Positions 26,584 to 35,003 of a stretch of 64,000 nt of DNA are shown in pieces. The position numbers and the translations under genes are program-made. The stretch is taken from positions 2,170,001 through 2,234,000 of the forward strand of contig CP001622.1 in the NCBI GenBank assembly GCA_000023185.1. The letters run 5' to 3'. This DNA is from Rhizobium leguminosarum bv. trifolii WSM1325 (GTDB lineage Bacteria > Pseudomonadota > Alphaproteobacteria > Rhizobiales > Rhizobiaceae). A model generated the notes under the pieces. The model had not been told where the DNA came from. It saw nothing but the letters and a program-made list of their open reading frames with translations, and made no database searches. Numbering within the stretch: the first letter of the stretch is position 1; the number at the start of each line of letters is the position of its first letter.

Positions 26584-27755
26584 AGGTAATAGGCGAAGAT
26601 GACGAGGCCGAGGCCGGAAAACGCGACCAGCGCCATGACGTAATAGCTGACGACGCCGAGCCAGGCGTAGAGATAACCCGACGCCAGGGTCATCAGCGCC
26701 ATCGCCATGCCGACATAGAAGAAATAGGCGCCCTGTGCCGAAGATTCCTGCGTCTCCTGCACCGTCGCCATGATCCGTCGCTGCACGCCGGTATGCACGA
26801 AGGCATAGGTGAAGCCGTGGAAACATTGCAGCAGGAAGAAACCGGCAAAACCGGTATTCATCGGAAACAGGATCCAGCGGCAGACGCTGATGGCGCAGCC
26901 GAAGCGGATCAGCGTCCAGGCATCGAAGCGACGGTTGAGACGCTTCGACAGGAAGAACACCGTCACTTCCGAGGCGACGCCGGCGCTCCAGAGCAGGCCG
27001 ACCTCAGTGCCGGAGAAGCCGAGCTGATGCCAGTAGATCGAGGAAAAAGCGTTCAGCACCGCATGGCTCGACTGCTGGATGGCAACGCCGATCAAAAGCA
27101 GCAGCAGGTGCGGCTCGCGCAGGCCACTGCCGGTAGCGGCTGGGATGTTGATCGGCTGGCCCCGCCGTCGCGTTGGCCCGATGCGCGGACAGAAGATCGC
27201 CATGACAACGGTCATGACAAAGCCGAACACCATGACATCGAGCACCATTCCGCCGCCCCACCGGCTGATCATCTGGCCACCGACCAGCGTCGAGACGATA
27301 AAGGCGATGGAGCCCCACACGCGCATCGACCCGTAATCGAGCCCCCAGCGGCGCACGCCCGAGATGACGATCGATTCGACGACGGGCACATAGGGTGCGA
27401 AGGTGGCGCCCTGCAGCGCATAGACGATCGTCACCGGCCAGAAAGTCGTCGTCCAGAACAGCGCGACCGCCGTCAGCAGCGAAAGGCCGCCCGACCAGAG
27501 CAGCACGTCGGCGCGCTCCTTCAATCGATCGGCGATCATGGCGACGACAGGCGCCACCAGCACGCGAACCACCATGGGTATGGCAAGGATGATGCCGATC
27601 TCATGATCGCTAAAGCTATGGGTTGCGAGCCAGACGGGAAAGAACGGCAGGACGATGCCGTTGACGAGCAGCGGCGCACAATAGGAAAGCGCACTGAGAA
27701 GCCGGAAGCGCGGCGGCGCTCCCTCACCCGTCGGGGAATTTTGAGCGGGAATCAT
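26535..27755 (-). CDS. MFS transporter, MFS_1-like (HcaT/LacY-related)
   Basis: This 406-residue protein has 12 predicted membrane spans. Features include NGIVLPFFPVWLATHSFS at the first helix and an intracellular GxxxDRLKER loop after helix 2 (MIADRLKERAD). The RWGLDYGSMRVWGSIAF segment is typical of the phenylpropionate/nucleoside-H+ symporter-like group (HcaT). The substrate is unknown. ATG 27755 is used. The 3' end overlaps the epimerase gene by 49 bases in antisense. Confidence 0.85.
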   Translation of the reverse strand: MIPAQNSPTGEGAPPRFRLLSALSYCAPLLVNGIVLPFFPVWLATHSFSDHEIGIILAIPMVVRVLVAPVVAMIADRLKERADVLLWSGGLSLLTAVALFWTTTFWPVTIVYALQGATFAPYVPVVESIVISGVRRWGLDYGSMRVWGSIAFIVSTLVGGQMISRWGGGMVLDVMVFGFVMTVVMAIFCPRIGPTRRRGQPINIPAATGSGLREPHLLLLLIGVAIQQSSHAVLNAFSSIYWHQLGFSGTEVGLLWSAGVASEVTVFFLSKRLNRRFDAWTLIRFGCAISVCRWILFPMNTGFAGFFLLQCFHGFTYAFVHTGVQRRIMATVQETQESSAQGAYFFYVGMAMALMTLASGYLYAWLGVVSYYVMALVAFSGLGLVIFAYYLQPQRVLSGGKTSEAA

Positions 27756-27920
27756 GGGTGGACCTGAAGGAAACTGGACGTTGTCCTAACACACCACCCT
27801 GGAGGCGACTATTGCGAGAAATAGCCGTTCTGAAACGTTTTAGAAAATAAATAGGGCCTGTCGCCTGACGGTAACGGCTAAATTCGTGGGAGCGCAGGCG
27901 CGGATGCGCCGGCGCCAAAA

Positions 27921-28763
27921 TCAGGCGGCTTGCGGGGCCAGTTCGCCCTCGTCATGCATTTCGATAGCGGCAAGCGCCGGCACGCTGCTGGCGAGCGCCC
28001 GCCAGGTGATCAGTTCGAACGTGCCATCCTCGTGCTCGGCGACAGCCGTGCAGCTTTCCACCCAATCGCCGGTGTTGATGTAGCGGATACGGTCCATGTC
28101 CTGAATGATGGCATGATGGATATGTCCGCAGATCACCCCATCGGCGCCGTTTTTGCGGGCTTCCTCGGCCACGACGCGCTCAAATTCGCCGATAAAGTTG
28201 ACAGCATGCTTGACCTGCAGCTTCGCCCAGGCCGAGAACGACCAGTAGGGCATGCCGAGTCGGCGGCGCACCGCCGCCAGGATGATGTTGATGCGGATTG
28301 CCGTGTCATAGGCCCAGTCGCCGAGATAGGCGAGCAGTCGGGCGTTGCGGACGACGACGTCGAACTCGTCGCCATGCAGGATCAGATATTTTCTGCCGTC
28401 GGCGCCGTCATGCATCATACGCTCGACGACCTCGATGCCGCCGAAATGCATGCCCGGGAAGGCGCGCAGGAATTCGTCGTGATTGCCGGGAATATAAACG
28501 ACGCGCGTGCCCTTGCGCGCCTTGCGCAACAGTTTCTGGACGACGTCGTTGCAGACCTGTGGCCAGTACCAGCTGCGCTTCAGGCGCCAGCCGTCGACGA
28601 TGTCGCCGACGAGCACGATCGTATCGGCCTCGTGGTGGCGCAGGAAATCCAGCAGGAAGTCGGCCTTCGCGGCCTTCGAGCCGAGATGGACATCGGAAAT
28701 GAAGAGCGTGCGGAAATGTCTGGGTTCCATCATGTCTTTCACGAGCTGCCGCTCATGTCCCAT
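27921..28763 (-). CDS. LpxH-like metallophosphoesterase
   Basis: The product is 280 residues with calcineurin-type metal motifs: ISDVHLGS, VLVGDIVDGW, YIPGNHDEF, LHGDEFD and ICGHIHHA. It resembles UDP-2,3-diacylglucosamine diphosphatase (LpxH). Rhizobia are expected to use LpxI for that lipid A step, so this paralogue's substrate is open. ATG 28763 is used; the internal MMEPRHF at about residue 11 is an alternative. It is divergent from a histidine phosphatase across a region with 23-bp tandem repeats. Confidence 0.85.
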   Translation of the reverse strand: MGHERQLVKDMMEPRHFRTLFISDVHLGSKAAKADFLLDFLRHHEADTIVLVGDIVDGWRLKRSWYWPQVCNDVVQKLLRKARKGTRVVYIPGNHDEFLRAFPGMHFGGIEVVERMMHDGADGRKYLILHGDEFDVVVRNARLLAYLGDWAYDTAIRINIILAAVRRRLGMPYWSFSAWAKLQVKHAVNFIGEFERVVAEEARKNGADGVICGHIHHAIIQDMDRIRYINTGDWVESCTAVAEHEDGTFELITWRALASSVPALAAIEMHDEGELAPQAA

Positions 28764-28844
28764 CTTTCATCTAACCTTCCAAAACCAGACTCGTGTTTCA
28801 GAAAGATGACAAGCTGGGGAAAAGCCCTGCAAACCTGTTCATCC

Positions 28845-28913
28845 CACGCGGCCGCATGGCCGTTCGCCACGCGGGCCGCATGGCCGTCGCCACGCGGGCT
28901 GTATGCCCGTCGC
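28845..28913. repeat. Three tandem copies of a 23-bp repeat
   Basis: Units at 28845-28867, 28868-28890 and 28891-28913 share CACGCGGGCCGCATGGCCG followed by TCGC. Copies 1 and 2 differ by two changes, and copy 3 has compensating-looking changes (GGGCTGTATGCCC). The period is not a multiple of three. It lies between the divergent genes at 28763 and 28998. Confidence 0.75.
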
Positions 28914-28997
28914 CGCCAGGCCCGCCGACAAGGTTGCCCTGTGCATTCAGGGCGTTCATGATGACGGCGATTCATATTCGACAATGCGGGATGGCTG

Positions 28998-29747
28998 ATG
29001 CGTCTCTTTCTCGTTCGCCACGGCGAATCCCTCGGCAACATCAACGAACAGGCCTACCGTCAATTCGGCGATCACAATGTGCCGCTGACGCGATGGGGCC
29101 ATCGGCAGGCTCTCGAAGCAGGCGGCGTGATCGCCTCCTACCTGCAAGCATTGCCGAGCGCTGGTTTCGGCAAGCTGCATATCTGGTACTCGCCCTTTCT
29201 GAGGACCCGGCAGAGCAAGGATGCGCTGCTCGAAGCCCTGCCGGAAAGTTTCGTCGGCGATATCAGGGAGGATTATCTGCTGCGCGAGCAGGATTTCGGT
29301 CTCTTCACCGAAATCTACGATCACGCGGAACAGAAGCAGAAGTTTCCCGAGGAGTTCGAAAAATGGGCGAGGCTGCGCAGCAACAGCGGCAAGTTCTACG
29401 CACGGCCGCCGGATGGCGAAAGCCGGGCGGATGTGGCCCAGCGGGTGCGCCTGTTCCTGCAAACCGTCATGCACGATGCAGAAAATAGCGACCACAACGT
29501 CGTGATCGTCGGCCATGGCGTCACCAACCGGGCGGTCGAAATGAATTTCCTGCACCGCCCCGTCGAGTGGTTCGAGCGCTCCGACAATCCTGGAAACGCC
29601 GATATCACCCTGATCGAGGGGACGCGCTCGCAAGGATACGAGTCGATCTTGTTGCATCAGGCCGCCGACCGGCAGCCGGGACAGGAAGGCGAACTGCGCG
29701 ATGCCCATGGCGCCGACGTGACGATCACGCCGAAGCCGACTGCATAA
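28998..29747 (+). CDS. Histidine phosphatase (phosphoglycerate mutase-like)
   Basis: The 249-residue protein starts directly with the catalytic motif MRLFLVRHGESLGN. The second His is in VIVGHGVTNRAV near residue 170. YSPFLRTRQSKDALLEAL and LREQDFGLF fit the larger branch of the superfamily, which acts on diverse phosphoesters. The ~30-residue C-terminal tail is polar and probably disordered. The substrate is unknown. The RND operon is convergent downstream. Confidence 0.88.
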   Translation: MRLFLVRHGESLGNINEQAYRQFGDHNVPLTRWGHRQALEAGGVIASYLQALPSAGFGKLHIWYSPFLRTRQSKDALLEALPESFVGDIREDYLLREQDFGLFTEIYDHAEQKQKFPEEFEKWARLRSNSGKFYARPPDGESRADVAQRVRLFLQTVMHDAENSDHNVVIVGHGVTNRAVEMNFLHRPVEWFERSDNPGNADITLIEGTRSQGYESILLHQAADRQPGQEGELRDAHGADVTITPKPTA

Positions 29748-29813
29748 TTCCGAAATCGGACCGCCGCAAAGGTCTGTGGCGGGTTGCGTAAGGCAACCCG
29801 CCAATTCTTCACC

Positions 29814-32800
29814 TCAGGTCGGCGACGTCACGGTTGCCGGCTCCTGCCCGGCCGCCGCCTCCTCGTTCACAGTCTCGGGCCGCTTCGTCCTCAAGAGACG
29901 CAGCACGAAGACGAAGAAGACGGGAACGAAGAAGATCGCCAGCACCGTCGCCGAGATCATGCCGCCGAGCACGCCCGTGCCGATGGCATTTTGGCTCGCC
30001 GCACTTGGCCCGGTGGCGATCGCCAGAGGCACCACGCCCAATGTGAAGGCGAGTGAGGTCATGATGATCGGTCGGAAGCGCAGACGAGCGCCTTCGATCG
30101 CGGCATCCATCAGCGATTTGCCCTCGGCAAAACCGTCCTTGGCGAATTCGACGATCAGGATGGCGTTCTTTGCCGACAATCCGATGATCGCGATCAGACC
30201 GACCTTGAAGTAGATGTCGTTGGACATGTCGCGGCTCATCACCGCGAGCACGCAGCCGATGACGCCAAGCGGCACGACCAGCATCACCGACAACGGGATG
30301 GACCAACTCTCGTAAAGCCCCGACAGCAGCAGGAAGACGAAGAGGATGCTGAGGCCGAACAGGAACGGCGCCTGCGATCCCGATCTCAGCTCCTCCAGCG
30401 ACTGGCCGGTCCATTCGAAGCCGAAGCCGTCGGGAAGTTCCGAGGCCAGCCGCTCCATTTCGGTAATCGCCGCCCCCGATGAATATCCCGGCGCCGGAGC
30501 GCCAGAGATACGCACGGAAGGGTAGCCGTTATAGCCGACGATCTGCGCCGGTCCCTTCTGCCATTCGGCGACGGCGAAGGACGATAGCGGCACCATGCCG
30601 CCGCTCGCATTGCGGACATTGAGCTTCATCAGGTCTTCCGCCTGAAGCCTGCTCTTGTCCTGCGCCTGCACGATGACGCGCTGCATGCGGCCCGAATTCG
30701 GGAAGTCGTTGACATAGCTCGAACCCAGATTGGCGGTGATCGTGCTGTTGATGTCGGCGAAGGCGACACCGAAGGTATTTGCCTTCTCGCGATCGATGAC
30801 GAGCACGAGCTGGGCCGAGTCAGGCATGCCTTCCGGGCGGATACCTGCGATGATGGGGTTCTGCGATGCCTTGCCGATCAGCATTCCCGCCGCCTCGGTC
30901 AGTGCCGCCTGGCCTTTCGCCCCGCGATCCTGAAGGCGGAAGGTGAAGCCGTTGGTCGTGCCGAACCCTTCGATCGGCGGCGGCGACAGCGCGAAGGACG
31001 TCGCGTCCTTCAGCCCAAACAGCTGCATATTGGCGCGGTTGGAGATCTCCTGCACCGAATTGCCGGCGCCGCGTTCGGCCCAGTCCTTGAGCGTGACAAA
31101 CACCAGGGCGGCGTTCGGTCCCTGCCCGGAGAAGCTGAAGCCCTGGATCGCGACGACGTTGGCAACGGCCGGCTCTTTCTTGAAGATTGCCTCGATGCTT
31201 TCGAGCGAGGCCACCGTGCGGTTGCGGCTCGCCTCCGGCGGTCCCTGCACGTCGACGATCAGGAAGCCCTGATCCTCGTCCGGCACGAAGCTGCTCGGCA
31301 GGTTGACGAAAAGATAGCCAAGGCCGATGAGCAGCGCGACATAGACGGCCATGACCCGCCAGGAGCGCTTGGCCAGTCCCTCGACGGTGCGGGCATAACG
31401 GCCGGTCAGCCGGTCGAAGTTGCGGTTGAACCAGCCGGCGACGCCCTTCTTCTCGTGATGGCCCTTGATCGGTTTCAGGAAAGTGGCGCAGAGCGCCGGC
31501 GTCAGCGACAGCGCCAGGAAGGCGGAAAACAGGATGGATACGACCATGGTCAGGCTGAACTGACGGTAGATGATGCCTGTCGAGCCTGGGAAGAACGCCA
31601 TCGGCACGAAGACGCAGGAGAGAACCAGCGTAATCCCGAGAATCGCGCCGGTGATCTGCCGCATCGCCTTCTTGGTCGCTTCCTTCGGTGACAGCCCTTC
31701 CACCGCCATCAGCCGCTCGACGTTTTCCACCACCACGATGGCGTCGTCGACGAGAATGCCGATGGCAAGCACCATCGCGAACATCGTCAGCACGTTGATC
31801 GAGAAGCCGGCAGCAAACATGACAGCAAGCGTCCCGAGCAGCGCGACCGGCACGACGAGCGTCGGAATGATGGTGTAACGGAAGCTCTGCAGGAAGATGA
31901 GCATGACAACAAAGACGAGCGCCACGGCTTCAGCGAGCGTATGCGCCACCTTCTCGATCGATGCCGAAACGAACGGGCTGGTATCATAGGGAACGGAATA
32001 TTCGACGCCAGCAGGGAAGAAGCGCGACAGCTCCTCCATCTTCGCCTTGACCAGATTGGAAGTGTTGACGGCATTGCCCGTCGACGACAGCTGGATGGCA
32101 ATGGCGGCGCTCGGCTGCCCGTTCAAGCGGGTGGAGAAGCTATAACTCTCGCTGCCCTCTTCGATGCGCGCGACATCGCGCAGCCGGACATTCGATCCGT
32201 CGGCATTGGCGCGCAGCACGATGTCTCCGAACTCCTTGATGTCGGTCAGTTGCCCCTTGACCAGCACTGTCGCCGTCAGGTCTTGCGAGATCGGATTGGG
32301 TGCTGCGCCGATCTGGCCCGCCGCGACCTGGGCGTTCTGCGCCGAGATCGCCGCGCTGATGTCGGATGCTGTGAGGTTCAGGCCGACCATCTTGTCGGGA
32401 TCGATCCAGATGCGCATCGCCCTCTGCGACGCAAATAGCTGGGCGCGGCCGACGCCCTCGAGACGGCGCAGCTCGCCGATGACGTTTCGGTTGAGATAGT
32501 CGCCGAGCGCCACCTCGTCGGTCTTCCCGTCCGTCGATGTCAGCGAGATGAACATCAGGAAGCCCGACGACGCCTCCTCGACCGTGATGCCCTGATCCTT
32601 GACGGATTGCGGCAGCCGCGGTTCGACGCGGCGAATGGCATTCTGAACGTCGACGGAGGCCTGGTCGATATCGGTGCCGGCCGCAAAGGTCGCGGTGATC
32701 GTCATCGCGCCCGATGTATCCGACGTCGACTCGAAATAAGAAAGGTGCTCGACCCCGTTCAGCTCTTCCTCGATTTGGCGGGTGACGCCCTGATAGATAT

Positions 32801-32966
32801 CCTGGGGCGAAGCGCCGGGATAGCTGGTGGTGATGCTGAGCTGCGGCGGCGCGACCTTGGGATATTGGGCGACCGGCAGGAACGGCAGCGCGATCAGGCC
32901 AGCGATGGAGATGAAGATCGCAAAGACCCAGGCTAGGATCGGGCGATCGATAAAGAAACGTGCCAT
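29814..32966 (-). CDS. RND efflux pump inner membrane transporter (AcrB/MexB type, HAE1)
   Basis: The full-length 1050-residue RND permease begins MARFFIDRPILAWVFAI, as HAE1 pumps do. The proton-relay Asp pair is in GILVDDAIVVVENVERLM (TM4). The repeat-2 counterpart includes GLSAKNAILIVEFAKD with the conserved Lys (TM10). Periplasmic porter domains lie between TM1-2 and TM7-8. It exports hydrophobic drugs or plant compounds together with the adaptor encoded 5 bases upstream. No outer membrane channel gene is adjacent, so a TolC homologue elsewhere is presumably used. Confidence 0.95.
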   Translation of the reverse strand: MARFFIDRPILAWVFAIFISIAGLIALPFLPVAQYPKVAPPQLSITTSYPGASPQDIYQGVTRQIEEELNGVEHLSYFESTSDTSGAMTITATFAAGTDIDQASVDVQNAIRRVEPRLPQSVKDQGITVEEASSGFLMFISLTSTDGKTDEVALGDYLNRNVIGELRRLEGVGRAQLFASQRAMRIWIDPDKMVGLNLTASDISAAISAQNAQVAAGQIGAAPNPISQDLTATVLVKGQLTDIKEFGDIVLRANADGSNVRLRDVARIEEGSESYSFSTRLNGQPSAAIAIQLSSTGNAVNTSNLVKAKMEELSRFFPAGVEYSVPYDTSPFVSASIEKVAHTLAEAVALVFVVMLIFLQSFRYTIIPTLVVPVALLGTLAVMFAAGFSINVLTMFAMVLAIGILVDDAIVVVENVERLMAVEGLSPKEATKKAMRQITGAILGITLVLSCVFVPMAFFPGSTGIIYRQFSLTMVVSILFSAFLALSLTPALCATFLKPIKGHHEKKGVAGWFNRNFDRLTGRYARTVEGLAKRSWRVMAVYVALLIGLGYLFVNLPSSFVPDEDQGFLIVDVQGPPEASRNRTVASLESIEAIFKKEPAVANVVAIQGFSFSGQGPNAALVFVTLKDWAERGAGNSVQEISNRANMQLFGLKDATSFALSPPPIEGFGTTNGFTFRLQDRGAKGQAALTEAAGMLIGKASQNPIIAGIRPEGMPDSAQLVLVIDREKANTFGVAFADINSTITANLGSSYVNDFPNSGRMQRVIVQAQDKSRLQAEDLMKLNVRNASGGMVPLSSFAVAEWQKGPAQIVGYNGYPSVRISGAPAPGYSSGAAITEMERLASELPDGFGFEWTGQSLEELRSGSQAPFLFGLSILFVFLLLSGLYESWSIPLSVMLVVPLGVIGCVLAVMSRDMSNDIYFKVGLIAIIGLSAKNAILIVEFAKDGFAEGKSLMDAAIEGARLRFRPIIMTSLAFTLGVVPLAIATGPSAASQNAIGTGVLGGMISATVLAIFFVPVFFVFVLRLLRTKRPETVNEEAAAGQEPATVTSPT

Positions 32967-32971
32967 CGACC

Positions 32972-34144
32972 TTACTCCGGCTTCTTGGCGTCACCGGACG
33001 CGAGCTGGCCATCCCGCCACTCTTCCGGCGCGACCTTTGCGCCCGGCTGCAGCTTTTGGCTGCCGTCGACAACGAGACGCTCACCTGATGACAGACCGCT
33101 TTCGACCACCCATTCATTGCCGAAGGATTGACCGAGCTCCACGTCCCGCGGCTGTGCCACGTCTCCCTCCTGGACGACGTAGACCTGCGCCTTGCCGTCG
33201 GCCGTGCGGATGACGGCGCGTTGCGGGATAAGGATTGCCTTCTCTCGGACGGCCTGTTCGATGCGCACCCTGATGTAAAGACCGGGCAGCAGGTCGCCCT
33301 TCGGATTGGGGAATTCACCGCGGAGGGTGACTTGGCCCGTCGTCGCATCGACGCTGGCGCTGCTGAAGAGCAGCTTCCCGGCTTCGCCATAGACGGTGCC
33401 GTCGTCGAAGACGAGCTTGATGTCGGCCTTGCCTGGTTCGGTCGATGTGAGGCTGCCGTTCTCGACCGCCCGCTTCAACGCCAGCAGGTCTCCGGAGGAT
33501 TGCATAAAGTCGGCATAAACGGGGTCAATCTGCTGGATCATCGCCAGCGCATCGCCTCCATCGGCCGTCACCAGCGCGCCTTCCGTCACCAGCGCGCCGC
33601 CGATGATGCCTGATATCGGTGCGCGGACTTCGGTATAGCCGAGATTGATCTTCGCTTCGTCGAGTGCGGCCTGCGCCAGCGCGACATCGGCATCGGCCTG
33701 GGCAAGGGCGACGGCGGCCGCATCATATTCGATACCGCTTGCAACATCACGGTCGCGCAGCGACTTCTGCCGGTCCAGCTGCTGGCGGGCATTCAGCTGC
33801 GTCGCCCTGGCGCGATCGAGGCTTGCTTCCGCACTGGCCACACGGACCCGGAAAAGCGCTGGATCGATCCGGTAGAGCACATCGCCCTGATGAACGAGGC
33901 TGCCCTGCTCGAAGATCCGTTCCTGCAGGATGCCGGAAACCCTGGCCCGCACTTCGGAAACGCGCGTCGCGGCAATGCGGCCGGGCAATTCGCTGATAAC
34001 GGGAACCGGACGCGCGTTGAGCGTCAGGACGCTGACGGCTGTTGGCGGCATCGCGCCGCCTTCCTGTGCGTAAGCCGGCAGGTCGGCGCCGAATATCAGC
34101 GCCAGGACAAGCGTACAACCCAATGATTTCGTTCGAAAAAGCAT
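32972..34144 (-). CDS. RND efflux periplasmic adaptor subunit (AcrA/MexA type)
   Basis: The product is about 390 residues with a signal peptide (MLFRTKSLGCTLVLALIFG...AYAQ). Barrel-sandwich halves (RARVSGILQERIFEQGSLV and GYTEVRAPISGIIG) flank an alpha hairpin rich in Ala/Gln/Arg. A beta-barrel (TGQVTLRGEFPNPKGDLLPG) follows. There is no lipobox Cys, so it is anchored by other means or soluble. ATG 34144 is chosen because AGGAAGG lies about ten bases upstream. It is first in the operon and divergent from the tetR gene. Confidence 0.92.
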   Translation of the reverse strand: MLFRTKSLGCTLVLALIFGADLPAYAQEGGAMPPTAVSVLTLNARPVPVISELPGRIAATRVSEVRARVSGILQERIFEQGSLVHQGDVLYRIDPALFRVRVASAEASLDRARATQLNARQQLDRQKSLRDRDVASGIEYDAAAVALAQADADVALAQAALDEAKINLGYTEVRAPISGIIGGALVTEGALVTADGGDALAMIQQIDPVYADFMQSSGDLLALKRAVENGSLTSTEPGKADIKLVFDDGTVYGEAGKLLFSSASVDATTGQVTLRGEFPNPKGDLLPGLYIRVRIEQAVREKAILIPQRAVIRTADGKAQVYVVQEGDVAQPRDVELGQSFGNEWVVESGLSSGERLVVDGSQKLQPGAKVAPEEWRDGQLASGDAKKPE

Positions 34145-34179
34145 GTTCACTAGCCTTCCTGTTGGTCCCGCTGGGGTCC

Positions 34180-34216
34180 AAAAAAGCACAGCCCGCCGAA
34201 ATGACGTTCGGCGGGC
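34180..34216 (-). terminator. Terminator-like hairpin in the RND operon leader (possible attenuator)
   Basis: On the minus strand GCCCGCCGAA and TTCGGCGGGC form a perfect 10-bp stem with a 6-base loop. TGTGC and then six T (34185-34180) follow. No minus-strand gene ends upstream, because the neighbour is the divergent tetR. The structure therefore lies within the 5' untranslated region of the efflux operon, between its predicted promoter and ATG 34144. Confidence 0.6.
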
Positions 34217-34228
34217 CTCCTCAGCCGA

Positions 34229-34279
34229 CAGATAGTCGATCTTTTTTTACTTTGCAAGATACCTACCGGTTGGTATGAT
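34229..34279. promoter_or_regulatory. Divergent promoters and TetR operator of the efflux locus
   Basis: An 18-bp palindrome ATACCTACCGGTTGGTAT (34259-34276, one mismatched pair) fits a TetR-family operator. It fills the spacer of a plus-strand promoter TTGCAA-N16-TATGAT (34252-34279). Because TTGCAA is itself a palindrome, it can also serve as -35 for the minus strand, with 17 bases to TATCTG (34234-34229). One TetR dimer pair could therefore block both promoters. Confidence 0.6.
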
Positions 34280-34383
34280 AGCACTATCATGGCCGGAACT
34301 CCCATGGCCCGGCGATCCCGGGAGTGATACTGATCTTCTCGAGCCGTCTCGGCGCGAAGCTTATCTCGAACACAGGTCATGCA

Positions 34384-34944
34384 TTGGTAGATAGCCCCCG
34401 CAACAGAAAGAAACAGCCGGATGTCGTGCGACAGGCTCTCCTCGATTGCGCCACCAAGCTGGCGCTTGAGCATGGTCTCGCCGCAGTCAGCCTGCAGGCG
34501 GTCGCAAGTGCTGCCGGCGTGACCAAGGGAGGGTTGTTTCACCACTTCCCCAATAAGCAGGCGCTTATAGAGGCTGTGTTCGACGGCATGATGGAAAACC
34601 TCGACCGGGAGATCGATGAGGAACTGGAAAAGGATAAGGGCGGCCACGGCACATTCACCCGCGCCTATGTCCGCACCCTGTTTGCCGACCGCGCCCTCAA
34701 CAATAGCCCATGGTCGGCGCAAACGATGACCGTGCTCGCCGACCCCTACTCCAAAAGCCTCTGGCACAGATGGATGAATGACCGGCTGGTCAGGCACGCC
34801 GAAACCGACATGGGAATGCGGCTCGAGATCGTTCGCCTGGCGGCGGACGGAGCATGGCTTGCCCATGTTCTGAGGCCTGACGACCATGCCGGTTCGGACG
34901 ACGCGGCGCTGTTGCACGAATTGATCGAACTCACCGAAGGGTGA
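34384..34944 (+). CDS. TetR-family regulator of the adjacent efflux pump
   Basis: The product is about 186 residues. The TetR helix-turn-helix is VSLQAVASAAGVTKGGLFHHFPNK (positions about 30-53, longest run shortened here: LQAVASAAGVTKGGLFHHF). The C-terminal ligand domain fits the TetR_C family with helical pattern MTVLADPYSKSLWHRWM. I favour the TTG at 34384, which leaves the usual short N-terminal arm; GTG 34324 is an alternative. It is divergent from the RND pair and probably represses both itself and the pump. Confidence 0.85.
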   Translation: MVDSPRNRKKQPDVVRQALLDCATKLALEHGLAAVSLQAVASAAGVTKGGLFHHFPNKQALIEAVFDGMMENLDREIDEELEKDKGGHGTFTRAYVRTLFADRALNNSPWSAQTMTVLADPYSKSLWHRWMNDRLVRHAETDMGMRLEIVRLAADGAWLAHVLRPDDHAGSDDAALLHELIELTEG

Positions 34945-34960
34945 CAAGCGATTGGCGCCT

Positions 34961-34997
34961 CATCCCGCGCCCGAGTATATCACCCGAGCGCGGGATG
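34961..34997. terminator. Bidirectional terminator-like palindrome
   Basis: CATCCCGCGC (34961-34970) and GCGCGGGATG (34988-34997) form a perfect 10-bp stem between the convergent tetR and oxidoreductase genes. There is no U-run on either side. Confidence 0.5.
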
Positions 34998-35003
34998 GTC
35001 GGG

